The notes below the pieces were generated by a model. The model was not told the origin of the DNA, searched no databases, and saw nothing but the letters and a program-made list of their open reading frames with translations. The position numbers and the translations under genes are program-made. A stretch of 64,000 bases of DNA from an uncultured Bdellovibrionales bacterium (GTDB taxonomy: Bacteria; Bdellovibrionota; Bdellovibrionia; Bdellovibrionales; Bdellovibrionaceae), in contig CAIYID010000048.1 of assembly GCA_903926205.1 (NCBI GenBank), forward strand, positions 1 through 64,000. The letters are read 5' to 3'. Shown piece by piece: positions 36,208 through 44,525 of this stretch. Each line of letters starts with the position of its first letter. Position 1 is the stretch's first letter.

Positions 36208-36859
36208 TCACTTTTATCCTGAAATAAATATTAAAATAGCAAAGAAACAACAACCTTGCTAGCAATTGATGAAGCACCGCCAAGGAAGTCGGAACCACTA
36301 AGACAATATTCAATATTCCTAAAATCACTTACCCCCAGCCAACGATGAGTCCATTGAATAGTTGCTGAATTTTCAAAAAAATTCAACCACCATGGTTCTT
36401 TTAGCCATCAATCAACCAACCAACTAACCCTTGAGCGGCAACAAGACCAGAAAAAAGCAAAACTAAAGAAGCTGAAAGTGCCTTCTTCTTCCAGAAAATA
36501 AGTCCCGGAATCAAGGAATATAAAAAAATCAAACGTCCCAATAAACGCTGAAAAAATTCCCATATAAAAATATTTTGATAATCTTCAAGACTGAATTTGA
36601 AATTGATCTGCTGGTATTCTGGTGACTGCTGATAAAGGGAAAATTGCTCTTGCCATTCCTTTGGACCGATCGGCGGAATAATCCCTGAAACTGGAGGCCA
36701 CTCCCCGATTGAAAGCCCTGAGCGAGTCAACCGAGTCACACCACCCACCACAATCATTACTAACAATAAAAAAACAAAACCCAGGAGCCAAGGCTTCACC
36801 CACTTTGATGGTGATTTATCAGGCATAAGAACCTCTTTAACCAGCATTTTTGAGCCCAC
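36200..36859 (-). pseudogene. Decayed heme A synthase (COX15/CtaA-like) gene
   Basis: The first 141-152 codons, from 36859 or from a better-placed ATG at 36826, encode a clear COX15 N-terminus: VGGVTRLTRSGLSIGEW, then WEFFQRLLGRLIFLY and LVAAQGLVGWLIDG. The frame then stops at 36401-36403. Downstream, in other frames, the C-terminal half persists as fragments: EPWWLNFFENSATIQWTHRW (about 36340-36395) and LGILNIVLVVPTSLAVLHQ (about 36245-36300), ending at a TAA (36200-36202). Intact family members are about 340 residues, so well over 100 codons in the middle are deleted and at least two frameshifts are present. No heme A synthesis from this copy is expected. Confidence 0.85.
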
Positions 36860-37096
36860 AACCCTGGCCTGTCATCAAAAAAGCAGCCCCTCTTCTACTC
36901 CTTCTTTTTTAGAGAAGCAGAATGTCAAGAAAAGTGATTTTTTCATCCACGCCTCTGAATCGCTTAAATCGCGCTAAGGCACGTCTTCAACTATGAAATA
37001 TTGTATTCCTGACAATCAAAATTTGCGAAAAGGCCCTTTCTCAAGTACAACCAGGGCGCCCAAAAAAATGGGATTTAATGAGGGAGTGACAAATCA

Positions 37097-38644
37097 ATGG
37101 ATGCAATAATTATTGGTCTTATCATATGTATAGTCATCGCTATTTATTTCAAATCAAATCCCATGGCTCACTCAAAAAAATTCTTGCTTCGTCGATTCAT
37201 CAATTGGTTTCCGCTGGGAATGACTTATGCCTTTTTGTACATGGCTCGCTACAACCTCAGTGTCACAAAAAATGCCCTAGGCACAACGATGGACAAAGAA
37301 TCCTTTGGCTTGATCTTCGGAGCGGGCACCGTGGTTTATGGTTTTTCATTTCTGCTCAATGGTCCATTGGTTGATAAAATTGGTGGAAAAAAAGGTATGC
37401 TCATCGCCGCATTGGGCTCTTCAATCGCCAATATTTTAATGGGCGTAGTGACTTTCTTACTTCTAAAAGGGCAAATTCAGGTCAAAAATAACTTGGTTTT
37501 GATTTTCTCAATTCTCTATTCCATCAATATGTTCTTCCAAAGTTATGGTGCGGTATCAATTATCAAAATCAAATCCTATTGGTTTCATGTGCGGGAACGG
37601 GGTCTCTTTGGAGCCATCTTCGGCACTTTAATTTCCGTTGGACTTTATTTGGCCTTTGGCTGGGGCCAAGGCATTGCCGACGCCGCCGTCGTCAATCAGA
37701 CTCATGAATTAAATTTCACTCAAAAGGCCATTCGAACGATCTTTGCTGTTGATACGGGCACACAAGATGCCATTTGGCTGGTCTTTTTTATTCCCGCTTT
37801 TTTACTTGTGATCTGGGCTCTTCTCGATGCTTGGCTTTTAGCGGACACTCCTGCTGATGCAAATCTAGAGGATTTTGACACTCATGACGCCTCTTCGGAT
37901 GAAATGGAAAAAGATTTCACGATGAAAGAGCTCTTGGTTAAAATTTTTACGCATCCGGTGCTTTTGACAGTGGCCGCCATTGAATTCACTTCTGGAGTTT
38001 TAAGAAACGGAATCCTCACCTGGTATCCAATTTTTTCCAAAGAAGTTCCGCAAACTGGTGGTGAATTTTTTAATGTGCATTGGGGAGTGCTTATCACCAT
38101 CACGGGAGTCATCGGCGGTTTCTTAGCCGGCTGGCTCTCTGACCATGTTTTTCACTCTCGACGAGGTCCTCCTGCTGCTATTATGAATGGAGTGATGATT
38201 CTCATCACCGTCACCATGTGTTTTGCTCTGACCACTTCGCCTTTTATTGTTGGAGCTTGCGCGGTACTGATGCAGCTGACCGTGATTGGAGTGCATTCCA
38301 TCATGTCTGGAACCGCTGGTGCTGATTTCGGCGGCAGAAAAGCCTCGGCCACCGCGAGTGGAATTACTGATGGTTTTGTTTATTTAGGAACAGGTTTGCA
38401 ATCGATTTCTTTGGGCTACCTCACCTCAAAAAGCTGGCAATTATGGCCCATTTTTCTTGTTCCATTCACCATTATTGGTTTGGTCCTCGCTCTAAGAATT
38501 TGGAAAGCCATTCCTGAAGCTACTCGTCGTTATTTATTGCAGGTGGAGAAAATTTCACTTGTTATCGACAGCGATGACAAACTGACAACCATCACAACAA
38601 CGATAGAGACAAAAACTGAAGTGGGTGAATTGCCTTCCGTGTAA
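37097..38644 (+). CDS. Organophosphate:phosphate antiporter-like MFS transporter (GlpT/UhpT type)
   Basis: A 515-residue inner-membrane transporter with about 12 helices. The N-terminal FINWFPLGMTYAFLYMARYNLSV stretch contains the conserved Arg (MARYN) used by OPA-family glycerol-3-phosphate or hexose-phosphate antiporters. MFS motif A appears as GPLVDKIGGKKGM. The C-terminal extension after the last helix is charged and Thr-rich (about 480-515). A GGGAG site precedes the ATG. It probably imports an organophosphate in exchange for phosphate; the exact ligand is not visible. Confidence 0.82.
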   Translation: MDAIIIGLIICIVIAIYFKSNPMAHSKKFLLRRFINWFPLGMTYAFLYMARYNLSVTKNALGTTMDKESFGLIFGAGTVVYGFSFLLNGPLVDKIGGKKGMLIAALGSSIANILMGVVTFLLLKGQIQVKNNLVLIFSILYSINMFFQSYGAVSIIKIKSYWFHVRERGLFGAIFGTLISVGLYLAFGWGQGIADAAVVNQTHELNFTQKAIRTIFAVDTGTQDAIWLVFFIPAFLLVIWALLDAWLLADTPADANLEDFDTHDASSDEMEKDFTMKELLVKIFTHPVLLTVAAIEFTSGVLRNGILTWYPIFSKEVPQTGGEFFNVHWGVLITITGVIGGFLAGWLSDHVFHSRRGPPAAIMNGVMILITVTMCFALTTSPFIVGACAVLMQLTVIGVHSIMSGTAGADFGGRKASATASGITDGFVYLGTGLQSISLGYLTSKSWQLWPIFLVPFTIIGLVLALRIWKAIPEATRRYLLQVEKISLVIDSDDKLTTITTTIETKTEVGELPSV

Positions 38645-38699
38645 CATTGGTTTTTTTATTTCTAAAGATATTAAAACTTTCTGTCTTTTGAGAGCTTAT

Positions 38700-38939
38700 T
38701 TATTGATCGGATTGATCTTGCAATTGTTGCAAAGCTTTTTGCCAAGCCGTCACTTGCAAGTTCAACTCTTCTTTGCCTTTGTCCGTTAAGGAATCCAAGG
38801 CAAGGTCACCATTATTATTGCGAATTCGGAAATTCCCAGAATACTTTTTTAAAAAAATTTGAATCAATTGCAGATGATCTTGAATGGCCTTTTCTAGATC
38901 TTTTTGGCTATAGATCTCCTGATTTCGACTCCAGCCGAA
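38700..38939 (-). pseudogene. 5'-truncated gene remnant, unknown family
   Basis: A minus-strand frame of 79 codons ends at a TAA (38700-38702) and is bounded upstream by a TGA (38940-38942). It has no plausible start codon at its head. The peptide is hydrophilic and helical (KAIQDHLQLIQIFLKKYSGN, then ALDSLTDKGKEELNLQV). This is coding-like composition without an initiation site, so it is read as the 3' end of a lost gene. No family was recognised. Confidence 0.45.
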
Positions 38940-39022
38940 TCAGTCGTTGGAATTTCTATCGGCTACACTTTTAATACTCATCGAAAACTTGTGAGTTTAT
39001 TCAGCGCGGAGCAAGAAAAATG
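38927..39022 (+). pseudogene. Possible 3' remnant of a barrel-protein gene
   Basis: On the plus strand, directly across the junction with the minus-strand remnant, a frame encodes ESVVGISIGYTFNTHRKLVS and ends in TGA at about 39022. The VGISIGYTF strand looks like the end of an outer-membrane barrel. No start is available in this frame. It is a short stretch, so this could be chance. Confidence 0.3.
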
Positions 39023-39193
39023 ATAAGCCCAACTTCTCTTGTCTAATTTCTAGACAGTCGCTGTGAAAGCTTTTCAAATAGATCCGCCTTTTCAATCATT
39101 TTCGAAGCATTCTTGGCACTAATCAAATTCTGACTTACATTTTCAAGTTCCCTATTTTAAGACTATTCAACAAAGTCAACCGGGGAGGCTTTT

Positions 39194-40183
39194 TTGATCA
39201 CCAAATCTATCACTCAACAGATGAATATATCTTTGGTCATGGCTTGCTTACTTTTAACTCACCAAGTAGCTACGGCGCAATCGAGTTCAACCAATTCTGA
39301 AAACGAAAATTCAACCACACTCAAAAATTTTACGGGTGTCACTGAATCTTCAAGCACCAGTAGTTCCCTCAAAGGGATTCTTCGTCAGAAAAAATTTGAG
39401 GATGATTCCGTTATCACTGACACAAAGTTAAAAGCCGATGAGGGATCTCGTTCAGAGTACTCAATGAAATTCAATTTGTCTTTTTCAGGCCCACCCATTG
39501 GAGATTTGAATAATCGTAAACAACCAAATCCCGATGGCTCGATAGGCACTTATGATACTCGCATCAGTGGTTCAATCAGTGGCCGATATCGCATCAGTCC
39601 AGAAACGGCACTTTCCCTTGGTTCTGGAGTTACCGCTCTTAATCCCATTCAAGGCGTTACTCGATATGACATGAACAATCCTTTTATCGGCTATGACATC
39701 AGCTCTAAATGGATGAACCTTCAATTGAGAAATGCTTTTTCTTTGATTGATGCCACTAATCCTGACTACATGGCGGTGGGCGAAACTGGTGGTGTGACTT
39801 ATGCGAACTACGCAGTCTACAATGTGAACCAATCTAAACTTGCCTTGGCTTTAGAATCTTCTTTAAGCTACTGGTTTTTTAATCGTGGATATGTAAAATC
39901 CGACAAAACCGCAGGAACGTACTCATTGGCATTTTATCCTTACTTGAAATACAATGCGACATCGAAATTGAACATTAATACATCATTAGCAATTCAGTAC
40001 ATGAATCCCCGTGCTGCTGATAACCCAAGCGTTTTATCAAATAAGACAATCTCTCAGCAGCTAGCTCTCGGGTATGCTTTTTCTAAAGATGTGTACTTCA
40101 GTCCGAATATTAATTTTTATCCAGCCAAACTGACTGCGGATTCAACGACTATTAATTTTTCAACAACATTTTCACTTTTATAA
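39194..40183 (+). CDS. Predicted outer-membrane barrel protein
   Basis: A 329-residue protein with a TTG start placed 5 nt after a strong GGGGAGG site. A signal peptide ends near VATA (residue 28) and a low-complexity Ser/Thr region follows (about 30-65). Then come amphipathic strands such as YSMKFNLSFSG, GSISGRYRI, TALSLGSGV, LNINTSLAIQYM and QQLALGYAFS. It ends TINFSTTFSLL. The pattern suggests an outer-membrane barrel of about 12-14 strands. No family was recognised. Confidence 0.65.
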   Translation: MITKSITQQMNISLVMACLLLTHQVATAQSSSTNSENENSTTLKNFTGVTESSSTSSSLKGILRQKKFEDDSVITDTKLKADEGSRSEYSMKFNLSFSGPPIGDLNNRKQPNPDGSIGTYDTRISGSISGRYRISPETALSLGSGVTALNPIQGVTRYDMNNPFIGYDISSKWMNLQLRNAFSLIDATNPDYMAVGETGGVTYANYAVYNVNQSKLALALESSLSYWFFNRGYVKSDKTAGTYSLAFYPYLKYNATSKLNINTSLAIQYMNPRAADNPSVLSNKTISQQLALGYAFSKDVYFSPNINFYPAKLTADSTTINFSTTFSLL

Positions 40184-40552
40184 AGTGTTGCGCCAAGGAC
40201 CGGCATTGTACACGTTGGTGAATCCTGCACGGCGAAGAATTTTCGCTGCCATTTTACTCCGTGTACCACTCCTGCAACAAAGAATTATTGGTTTAGTTTT
40301 ATCAAAATCTTTTAATTTTCCATTCAACTCATCACTGATTTGATGAAGTGGAATATTAAGACTTCCAGGTTTTGCCACTTTGATATATTCTGCTTGCGTG
40401 CGCACATCGATGACCACCGCTCCTTGCGAAATCAAAAGTGGAATCTGTTTTTTGATTCGATGAAAGCGAAGGAACCTCAGTCCAAAAATTAAAATCAGAA
40501 TAGACCAAACAATCAAACCTTGCATGTTTTCGGTGGTAAAAAATGAACTCAT
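40178..40552 (-). CDS. Membrane-anchored rhodanese-domain protein
   Basis: A 124-residue protein; an in-frame TTG at 40594 would extend it to 138. One N-terminal membrane helix (IVWSILILIFGL) precedes a rhodanese domain with VVIDVRTQAEY and GSLNIPLHQI, and active-site loop CCRSGTRS holding the catalytic Cys (the second of the pair). Such proteins move sulfane sulfur or serve as regulatory modules at the membrane. The stop overlaps the convergent barrel gene by 6 bp. Confidence 0.85.
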   Translation of the reverse strand: MSSFFTTENMQGLIVWSILILIFGLRFLRFHRIKKQIPLLISQGAVVIDVRTQAEYIKVAKPGSLNIPLHQISDELNGKLKDFDKTKPIILCCRSGTRSKMAAKILRRAGFTNVYNAGPWRNTL

Positions 40553-40616
40553 AAGAAAAGAGATAGTCGATTCATTTGTCGAGAGCAAGATCAACTGTGA
40601 TTAATTTATCACAACG

Positions 40617-40690
40617 GCAGTTCCGGAAAATGTGGGAATGACCCCAGTCGCCATCTCTGAACGACAGAGATTTAACATTTTCCGGACTGC
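40617..40690 (-). ncRNA. 74-nt multi-branched structured element 3' of flagellin
   Basis: A 16-bp outer stem with one bulge pairs 40617-40633 with 40675-40690. Enclosed are two hairpins: TGGG/CCCA (40633-40646) and a 7-bp perfect ATCTCTG/CAGAGAT stem (40653-40671). It begins 21 nt after the flagellin stop on the minus strand. No T-run follows on either strand, so it is not a standard intrinsic terminator. It could stabilise the flagellin mRNA 3' end or be a small RNA. Confidence 0.45.
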
Positions 40691-40711
40691 AAAGAATATT
40701 TTAAATAATAA

Positions 40712-41545
40712 TCAACCCAATAGTTTCAGTGCAAGTTGAGTTGACTGATTGGCCTGAGCCAAAGTCGCAGTTCCCGCTTGCAATAAGATATTATTGCGCG
40801 TCATCTCTGAGGAAGCTTGGGCGACATCAGTGTCACGAATACGACTATTCGCTGCACTCATGTTTTCTTCATAGACAGCTAAGTTATCGACCGTAGAAGA
40901 CAAACGATTTTGCAAAGCTCCCAAATTCGCACGAGATCCATTGACCATGTTCTGAGCATTATCCAACTGACTAAGAGCCGACTGTGCGCCCTCTTTAGTT
41001 GTATAATCAAGCCCGCTCAAGCCCAATTTATCCACAGTTGCGACGTTCTCTGACGCATTAAAACTGATTCTATCTTCTTCAGCCACGTTATGAAGACCGA
41101 TTTGGAAATCATAATTAGGAGTTGAACCATCAAGAAGTTTGGTATTACCCCAAGAAGTCGTACTCGCAATTCGCTGAATCTCTGATGAGAGTTGACTGAC
41201 CTCTTTATGAATAAATCCACGCTCTGTATCGCCGATAGTGTCTGAAGAAGCTTGGATACCCAATTCGCGCAATCGCGTAACGATATTGCCGATTTCATTG
41301 AGTCCGCCTTCAGCCGTTTGCACCAATGAAATACCGTCATTGGCGTTTCGATTCGCCTGTCTGGCTGATCGAATACCTGCTTTTAATTTTTCAGAAATTG
41401 CTAATCCTGCAGCATCGTCTGCGGCGATATTGATGCGGCTTCCACTGGCCAATTGACTCATGGATTTACTCATGACCCTTTGACTGCCAATTAAGTTCCG
41501 CTGCGCATTGATAGCTGCTAAGTTTGTTGATACCCTCATTCCCAT
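40712..41545 (-). CDS. Flagellin
   Basis: A 277-residue flagellin. The N-terminal D0/D1 part runs MGMRVSTNLAAINAQRNL then MSQLASGSRINIAADDAAGLAIS (about 30-52). The C-terminal part has SANSRIRDTDVAQASSEMTR and ILLQAGTATLAQANQSTQL. The variable D2/D3 region is essentially missing, giving a short filament protein of a type common in predatory Bdellovibrionota. It is exported by the flagellar apparatus. No sigma-28 box was recognised upstream. No other flagellar structural genes are in the window, so this is an isolated flagellin locus. Confidence 0.95.
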   Translation of the reverse strand: MGMRVSTNLAAINAQRNLIGSQRVMSKSMSQLASGSRINIAADDAAGLAISEKLKAGIRSARQANRNANDGISLVQTAEGGLNEIGNIVTRLRELGIQASSDTIGDTERGFIHKEVSQLSSEIQRIASTTSWGNTKLLDGSTPNYDFQIGLHNVAEEDRISFNASENVATVDKLGLSGLDYTTKEGAQSALSQLDNAQNMVNGSRANLGALQNRLSSTVDNLAVYEENMSAANSRIRDTDVAQASSEMTRNNILLQAGTATLAQANQSTQLALKLLG

Positions 41546-41855
41546 ACGATTTCATTCCCCTTTGTGTATTCGTCCCTGAGTTTATCTTTCCCTGCTACCG
41601 ATTCTGCATCCAGCGAATCAAAGCTCATTCACTTCTTCGGAGTTGGCGTCAAATATTTAACGCGACTCAAGTTCGGAAAAAGTCTCGTCGAGGACATTTC
41701 GTCAATTTTTTTACACGTGGAGTCCTGAAAATTTATTGATTTTAAAGCTGACAAAATGAGGCGTCTTTCTCTTTAAATCTTTATTCTAAAATAATTGTTT
41801 TTATCTAAATCTCTTTGACGTAGGATTATTCCATAACAAATTTAGGAGGTTACTC

Positions 41856-42077
41856 ATGTCTCAAAATCATCCGCACAAAGCGACCCTTGAAAAAGGGAAA
41901 GAATATTACTATTGCACTTGTGGAAAATCCACGACTGGACCTTTTTGCAGTGGCGCCCACAAAGGCACGGATAAAAATCCAATAAAATTTAAAGCCGAAA
42001 AAGATGGCGACGCCTACCTCTGTGGCTGTCAGAAATCAGGAAACTCTCCGTTTTGCGATGGTTCCCACAAAAAATAA
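41856..42077 (+). CDS. CDGSH iron-sulfur protein with two motifs
   Basis: A 73-residue protein with an AGGAGG site 7 nt before the ATG. Two iron-sulfur motifs are visible: CTCGKSTTGPFCSGAH (about 25-40) and CGCQKSGNSPFCDGSH (about 56-71). Each has the C-x-C-x2-(S/T)-x3-P-x-C-D/S-G-x-H pattern that binds a 2Fe-2S cluster. It is a soluble small redox or cluster-transfer protein of the mitoNEET-related bacterial type. It converges on the EmrB-like gene. Confidence 0.9.
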   Translation: MSQNHPHKATLEKGKEYYYCTCGKSTTGPFCSGAHKGTDKNPIKFKAEKDGDAYLCGCQKSGNSPFCDGSHKK

Positions 42078-42085
42078 GCAAGAAG

Positions 42086-43660
42086 CTAGTGTGCATCAAT
42101 AGGGCCAGTGGGTTTATTTTTTAATCGAATCAAGTACCAGGGTATGAAGGCGAGAGAAAAAATAATCATCATTGTCCAAATGAGCTGATTGAAGCTCATC
42201 ATAAACACTTGAGCCCGCAAACGGTAAAAAAGCGTTTTTGTCGCGGCTTCGGCTGCCGTGGCCATTCCCAAATTTCCACTGCTCTTCGTCGCTAAACCTT
42301 GTTGAGCAGATGAATAGGCCAATTGAGTATTGTGGTTGAGCAAGGAAACTTTAGCCGCGAGATCTACATAATTTTGATGACTATAAGAAGAGAGCAAAGT
42401 CGCTACCAAGGCGACACCCACCGATCCACCTATTTGCCGGAAAAGATTTAAAAGCCCAGAAACCTGACCCATATGAACGCCGTGGAACTGGCTTAAAATA
42501 GAAGAATTGATAGGCACAAAAAGAAAAGCCATTGCTGCGCCACGAATATAAAGCGCAAAAAGAATTTCAGATTCTGAAGACAGCGGAGACAACTTCGTAA
42601 AAAAGAAAAGACATAATTCAATGGTCGCAAAACCAATAAAAATGAGCGTCTTGGGATCTCTCCCCGCAGACAAGGATTTCCCAATGAAGGGCATCAGCAT
42701 CGCTGTCAGCAAGGAACCTGGAATAAATAAAATTCCAACTTGCGTCGCCGTGTAATGATAAGTTTGCACCAAAAATACTGGCAAAAGAAAAACCAATCCG
42801 TAAAGAAAAAATCCTACACTACCCATCAAGAGAACTCCGTAAACCACAATTTTCTCTTTAAACAAGCGCACATTTAAAATAGGATTTTTAATTCGTAATT
42901 CCCACCAAATAAAACTCGGAATACAAACAACAGAAATCAAGGCATTCGCTAAAATGACTTTGGATTCAAACCAATCATCGGACTCTCCCCGCTCCAGAAC
43001 AAACTGCAAGCAACCAATACCTAAACACAAAAGGGCTAGACCGACGCCATCAAAACCACGGTGTTCATGAATTTCACCCAAATCTTTTTCTTGCTGACTT
43101 TTTTCACGATCAAAAATCACTGTGAGCCCCAGAAAGAAAGCCAAAATTCCTAAGGGCAGATTGATATTAAAAATAGACCGCCAGCCAAAATTGTCCGTGA
43201 GGTAACCTCCCAGCACAGGCCCAAGAGCCGGTCCAATCATCACGCTCATGCCAAACAAGGCACCAGCCATGCCGGCTTTTTCTCTGGGAAATTGTTCGAA
43301 AATCAAACTCTGTGAAGTCGGAAGAAGAGCTCCGCCCATCATCCCTTGAATGATTCGAAAAACGATAAGAAAAAACAAATTAGGAGCCAAACCGCAAGCC
43401 ACTGAAGACACCGTGAAAGCCACGATGCAACCAAGGTAATAACGACGTCGTCCCAATCGTTCACTCACCCAGGCCGACACTGGGAGCACGATCGCATTTG
43501 CAATCGCATAGCCTGTGATAATCATACTGATGTCTTCGAGAGTGCAGCCAAGATTTCCCATCATCGTCGGCAAAGCCACGTTGACAATGGAAGTGTCGAT
43601 GATTTCTAACAACGACGCTAAAACGGCTACAAAGACAATGAGTTTGGACTTCGTCGACAT
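42086..43660 (-). CDS. DHA2-family MFS drug efflux pump (EmrB-like)
   Basis: A 524-residue, 14-helix inner-membrane antiporter. It has IDTSIVNVALPTM (motif D1), SERLGRRRYY (motif A) and GPALGPVLGGYL (motif C, antiporter signature). It abuts the membrane-fusion gene with no gap, the start codon following the preceding stop directly. It should export hydrophobic drugs through the EmrA-like adaptor and the TolC-like channel encoded in the same operon. Confidence 0.93.
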   Translation of the reverse strand: MSTKSKLIVFVAVLASLLEIIDTSIVNVALPTMMGNLGCTLEDISMIITGYAIANAIVLPVSAWVSERLGRRRYYLGCIVAFTVSSVACGLAPNLFFLIVFRIIQGMMGGALLPTSQSLIFEQFPREKAGMAGALFGMSVMIGPALGPVLGGYLTDNFGWRSIFNINLPLGILAFFLGLTVIFDREKSQQEKDLGEIHEHRGFDGVGLALLCLGIGCLQFVLERGESDDWFESKVILANALISVVCIPSFIWWELRIKNPILNVRLFKEKIVVYGVLLMGSVGFFLYGLVFLLPVFLVQTYHYTATQVGILFIPGSLLTAMLMPFIGKSLSAGRDPKTLIFIGFATIELCLFFFTKLSPLSSESEILFALYIRGAAMAFLFVPINSSILSQFHGVHMGQVSGLLNLFRQIGGSVGVALVATLLSSYSHQNYVDLAAKVSLLNHNTQLAYSSAQQGLATKSSGNLGMATAAEAATKTLFYRLRAQVFMMSFNQLIWTMMIIFSLAFIPWYLIRLKNKPTGPIDAH

Positions 43661-44512
43661 TTAGTGTTTGTGAACTTTCACCATGACCGACAAGCCGGCT
43701 CGTAGGGACATCACATCTTCTTCTGATAAATGGTCAATAACAATTTTCACCGGAATACGTTGAACGACTTTGGTGAAATTCCCCGTGGCATTGTCTGGAG
43801 GCAAAAGGGTAAAGGCCGCTCCTGTTGCCGAGCTAATACTTTCCACATGACCTTCAAAGTTTTTCTTGGAAATTGCATCCACGCTGATATCAGCTTTAGC
43901 TCCAATTTTTATATCTTCTATTTGAGTCTCTTTATAATTAGCCACCACCCAGCGCGCCTCTGAACTAACAAAACCGAAAAGTGGCACTCCAGAAGCTGCC
44001 AATTGGCCTTGTTCCACACCACGTTTCGCGATGTATCCATCGGAGGGGGCTTTGATTTTGGTGTTTTCTAAATTTAACTCCGCTTGCGCAAATTGAGCGG
44101 AAACGGCCTCAAATTTAGCTTTTAATTCAGAAAAAGAAGAACTAGCGGTCTCATACTGTGCTTGCGAAACGGCGCTCTTGTGATAGAGCTCTTGCAAACG
44201 ATCAAAATTCTTTTTCGCATCGCCCATCCGCGCTTGCATGGAAGCCATTTCGCCCTTCACCTGCGCTAAAGTATTATTATAATCTCGAGAATCAATCTCT
44301 GCCAACACGTCATCTTTCTTTACTTTTTGACCTTCATCGACCTTCACTAAAGTCACGTAACCCGGCACTTTGGCGGCCAGCATGACCACGTGCGCTTCAA
44401 TCTGCGCATTGTCTGTTTCCATGTACATAAAATGTTGGTAGAGAAAAAAACTGGTGATCAGAGCCCCTACGCCACCAATCAAAAATAAAATCTTTTTACG
44501 TTTTGGATTCAT
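43661..44512 (-). CDS. EmrA/HlyD-type membrane fusion protein
   Basis: A 283-residue adaptor with an N-terminal membrane helix (about 7-26, ILFLIGGVGALITSFFLY). The lipoyl-like half-motif is VPGYVTLVKVDEGQKVKKDD, followed by a coiled-coil pair (about 80-150). The second lipoyl half is APSDGYIAKRGVEQGQL and the beta-barrel is FEGHVESISSATGAAF. It joins EmrB in the inner membrane to the TolC-like channel. Confidence 0.93.
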   Translation of the reverse strand: MNPKRKKILFLIGGVGALITSFFLYQHFMYMETDNAQIEAHVVMLAAKVPGYVTLVKVDEGQKVKKDDVLAEIDSRDYNNTLAQVKGEMASMQARMGDAKKNFDRLQELYHKSAVSQAQYETASSSFSELKAKFEAVSAQFAQAELNLENTKIKAPSDGYIAKRGVEQGQLAASGVPLFGFVSSEARWVVANYKETQIEDIKIGAKADISVDAISKKNFEGHVESISSATGAAFTLLPPDNATGNFTKVVQRIPVKIVIDHLSEEDVMSLRAGLSVMVKVHKH

Positions 44513-44525
44513 ATCTTCCTTCTAT

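Noticed and set aside
36401-36859. Reading this as a functional short membrane protein
   Set aside because: The sequence matches only the first half of COX15 and the remaining half is present downstream in broken frames, so decay is the better reading.
40617-40690. Standard intrinsic terminator for flagellin
   Set aside because: The stem is long, branched and not followed by a T-run on either strand.
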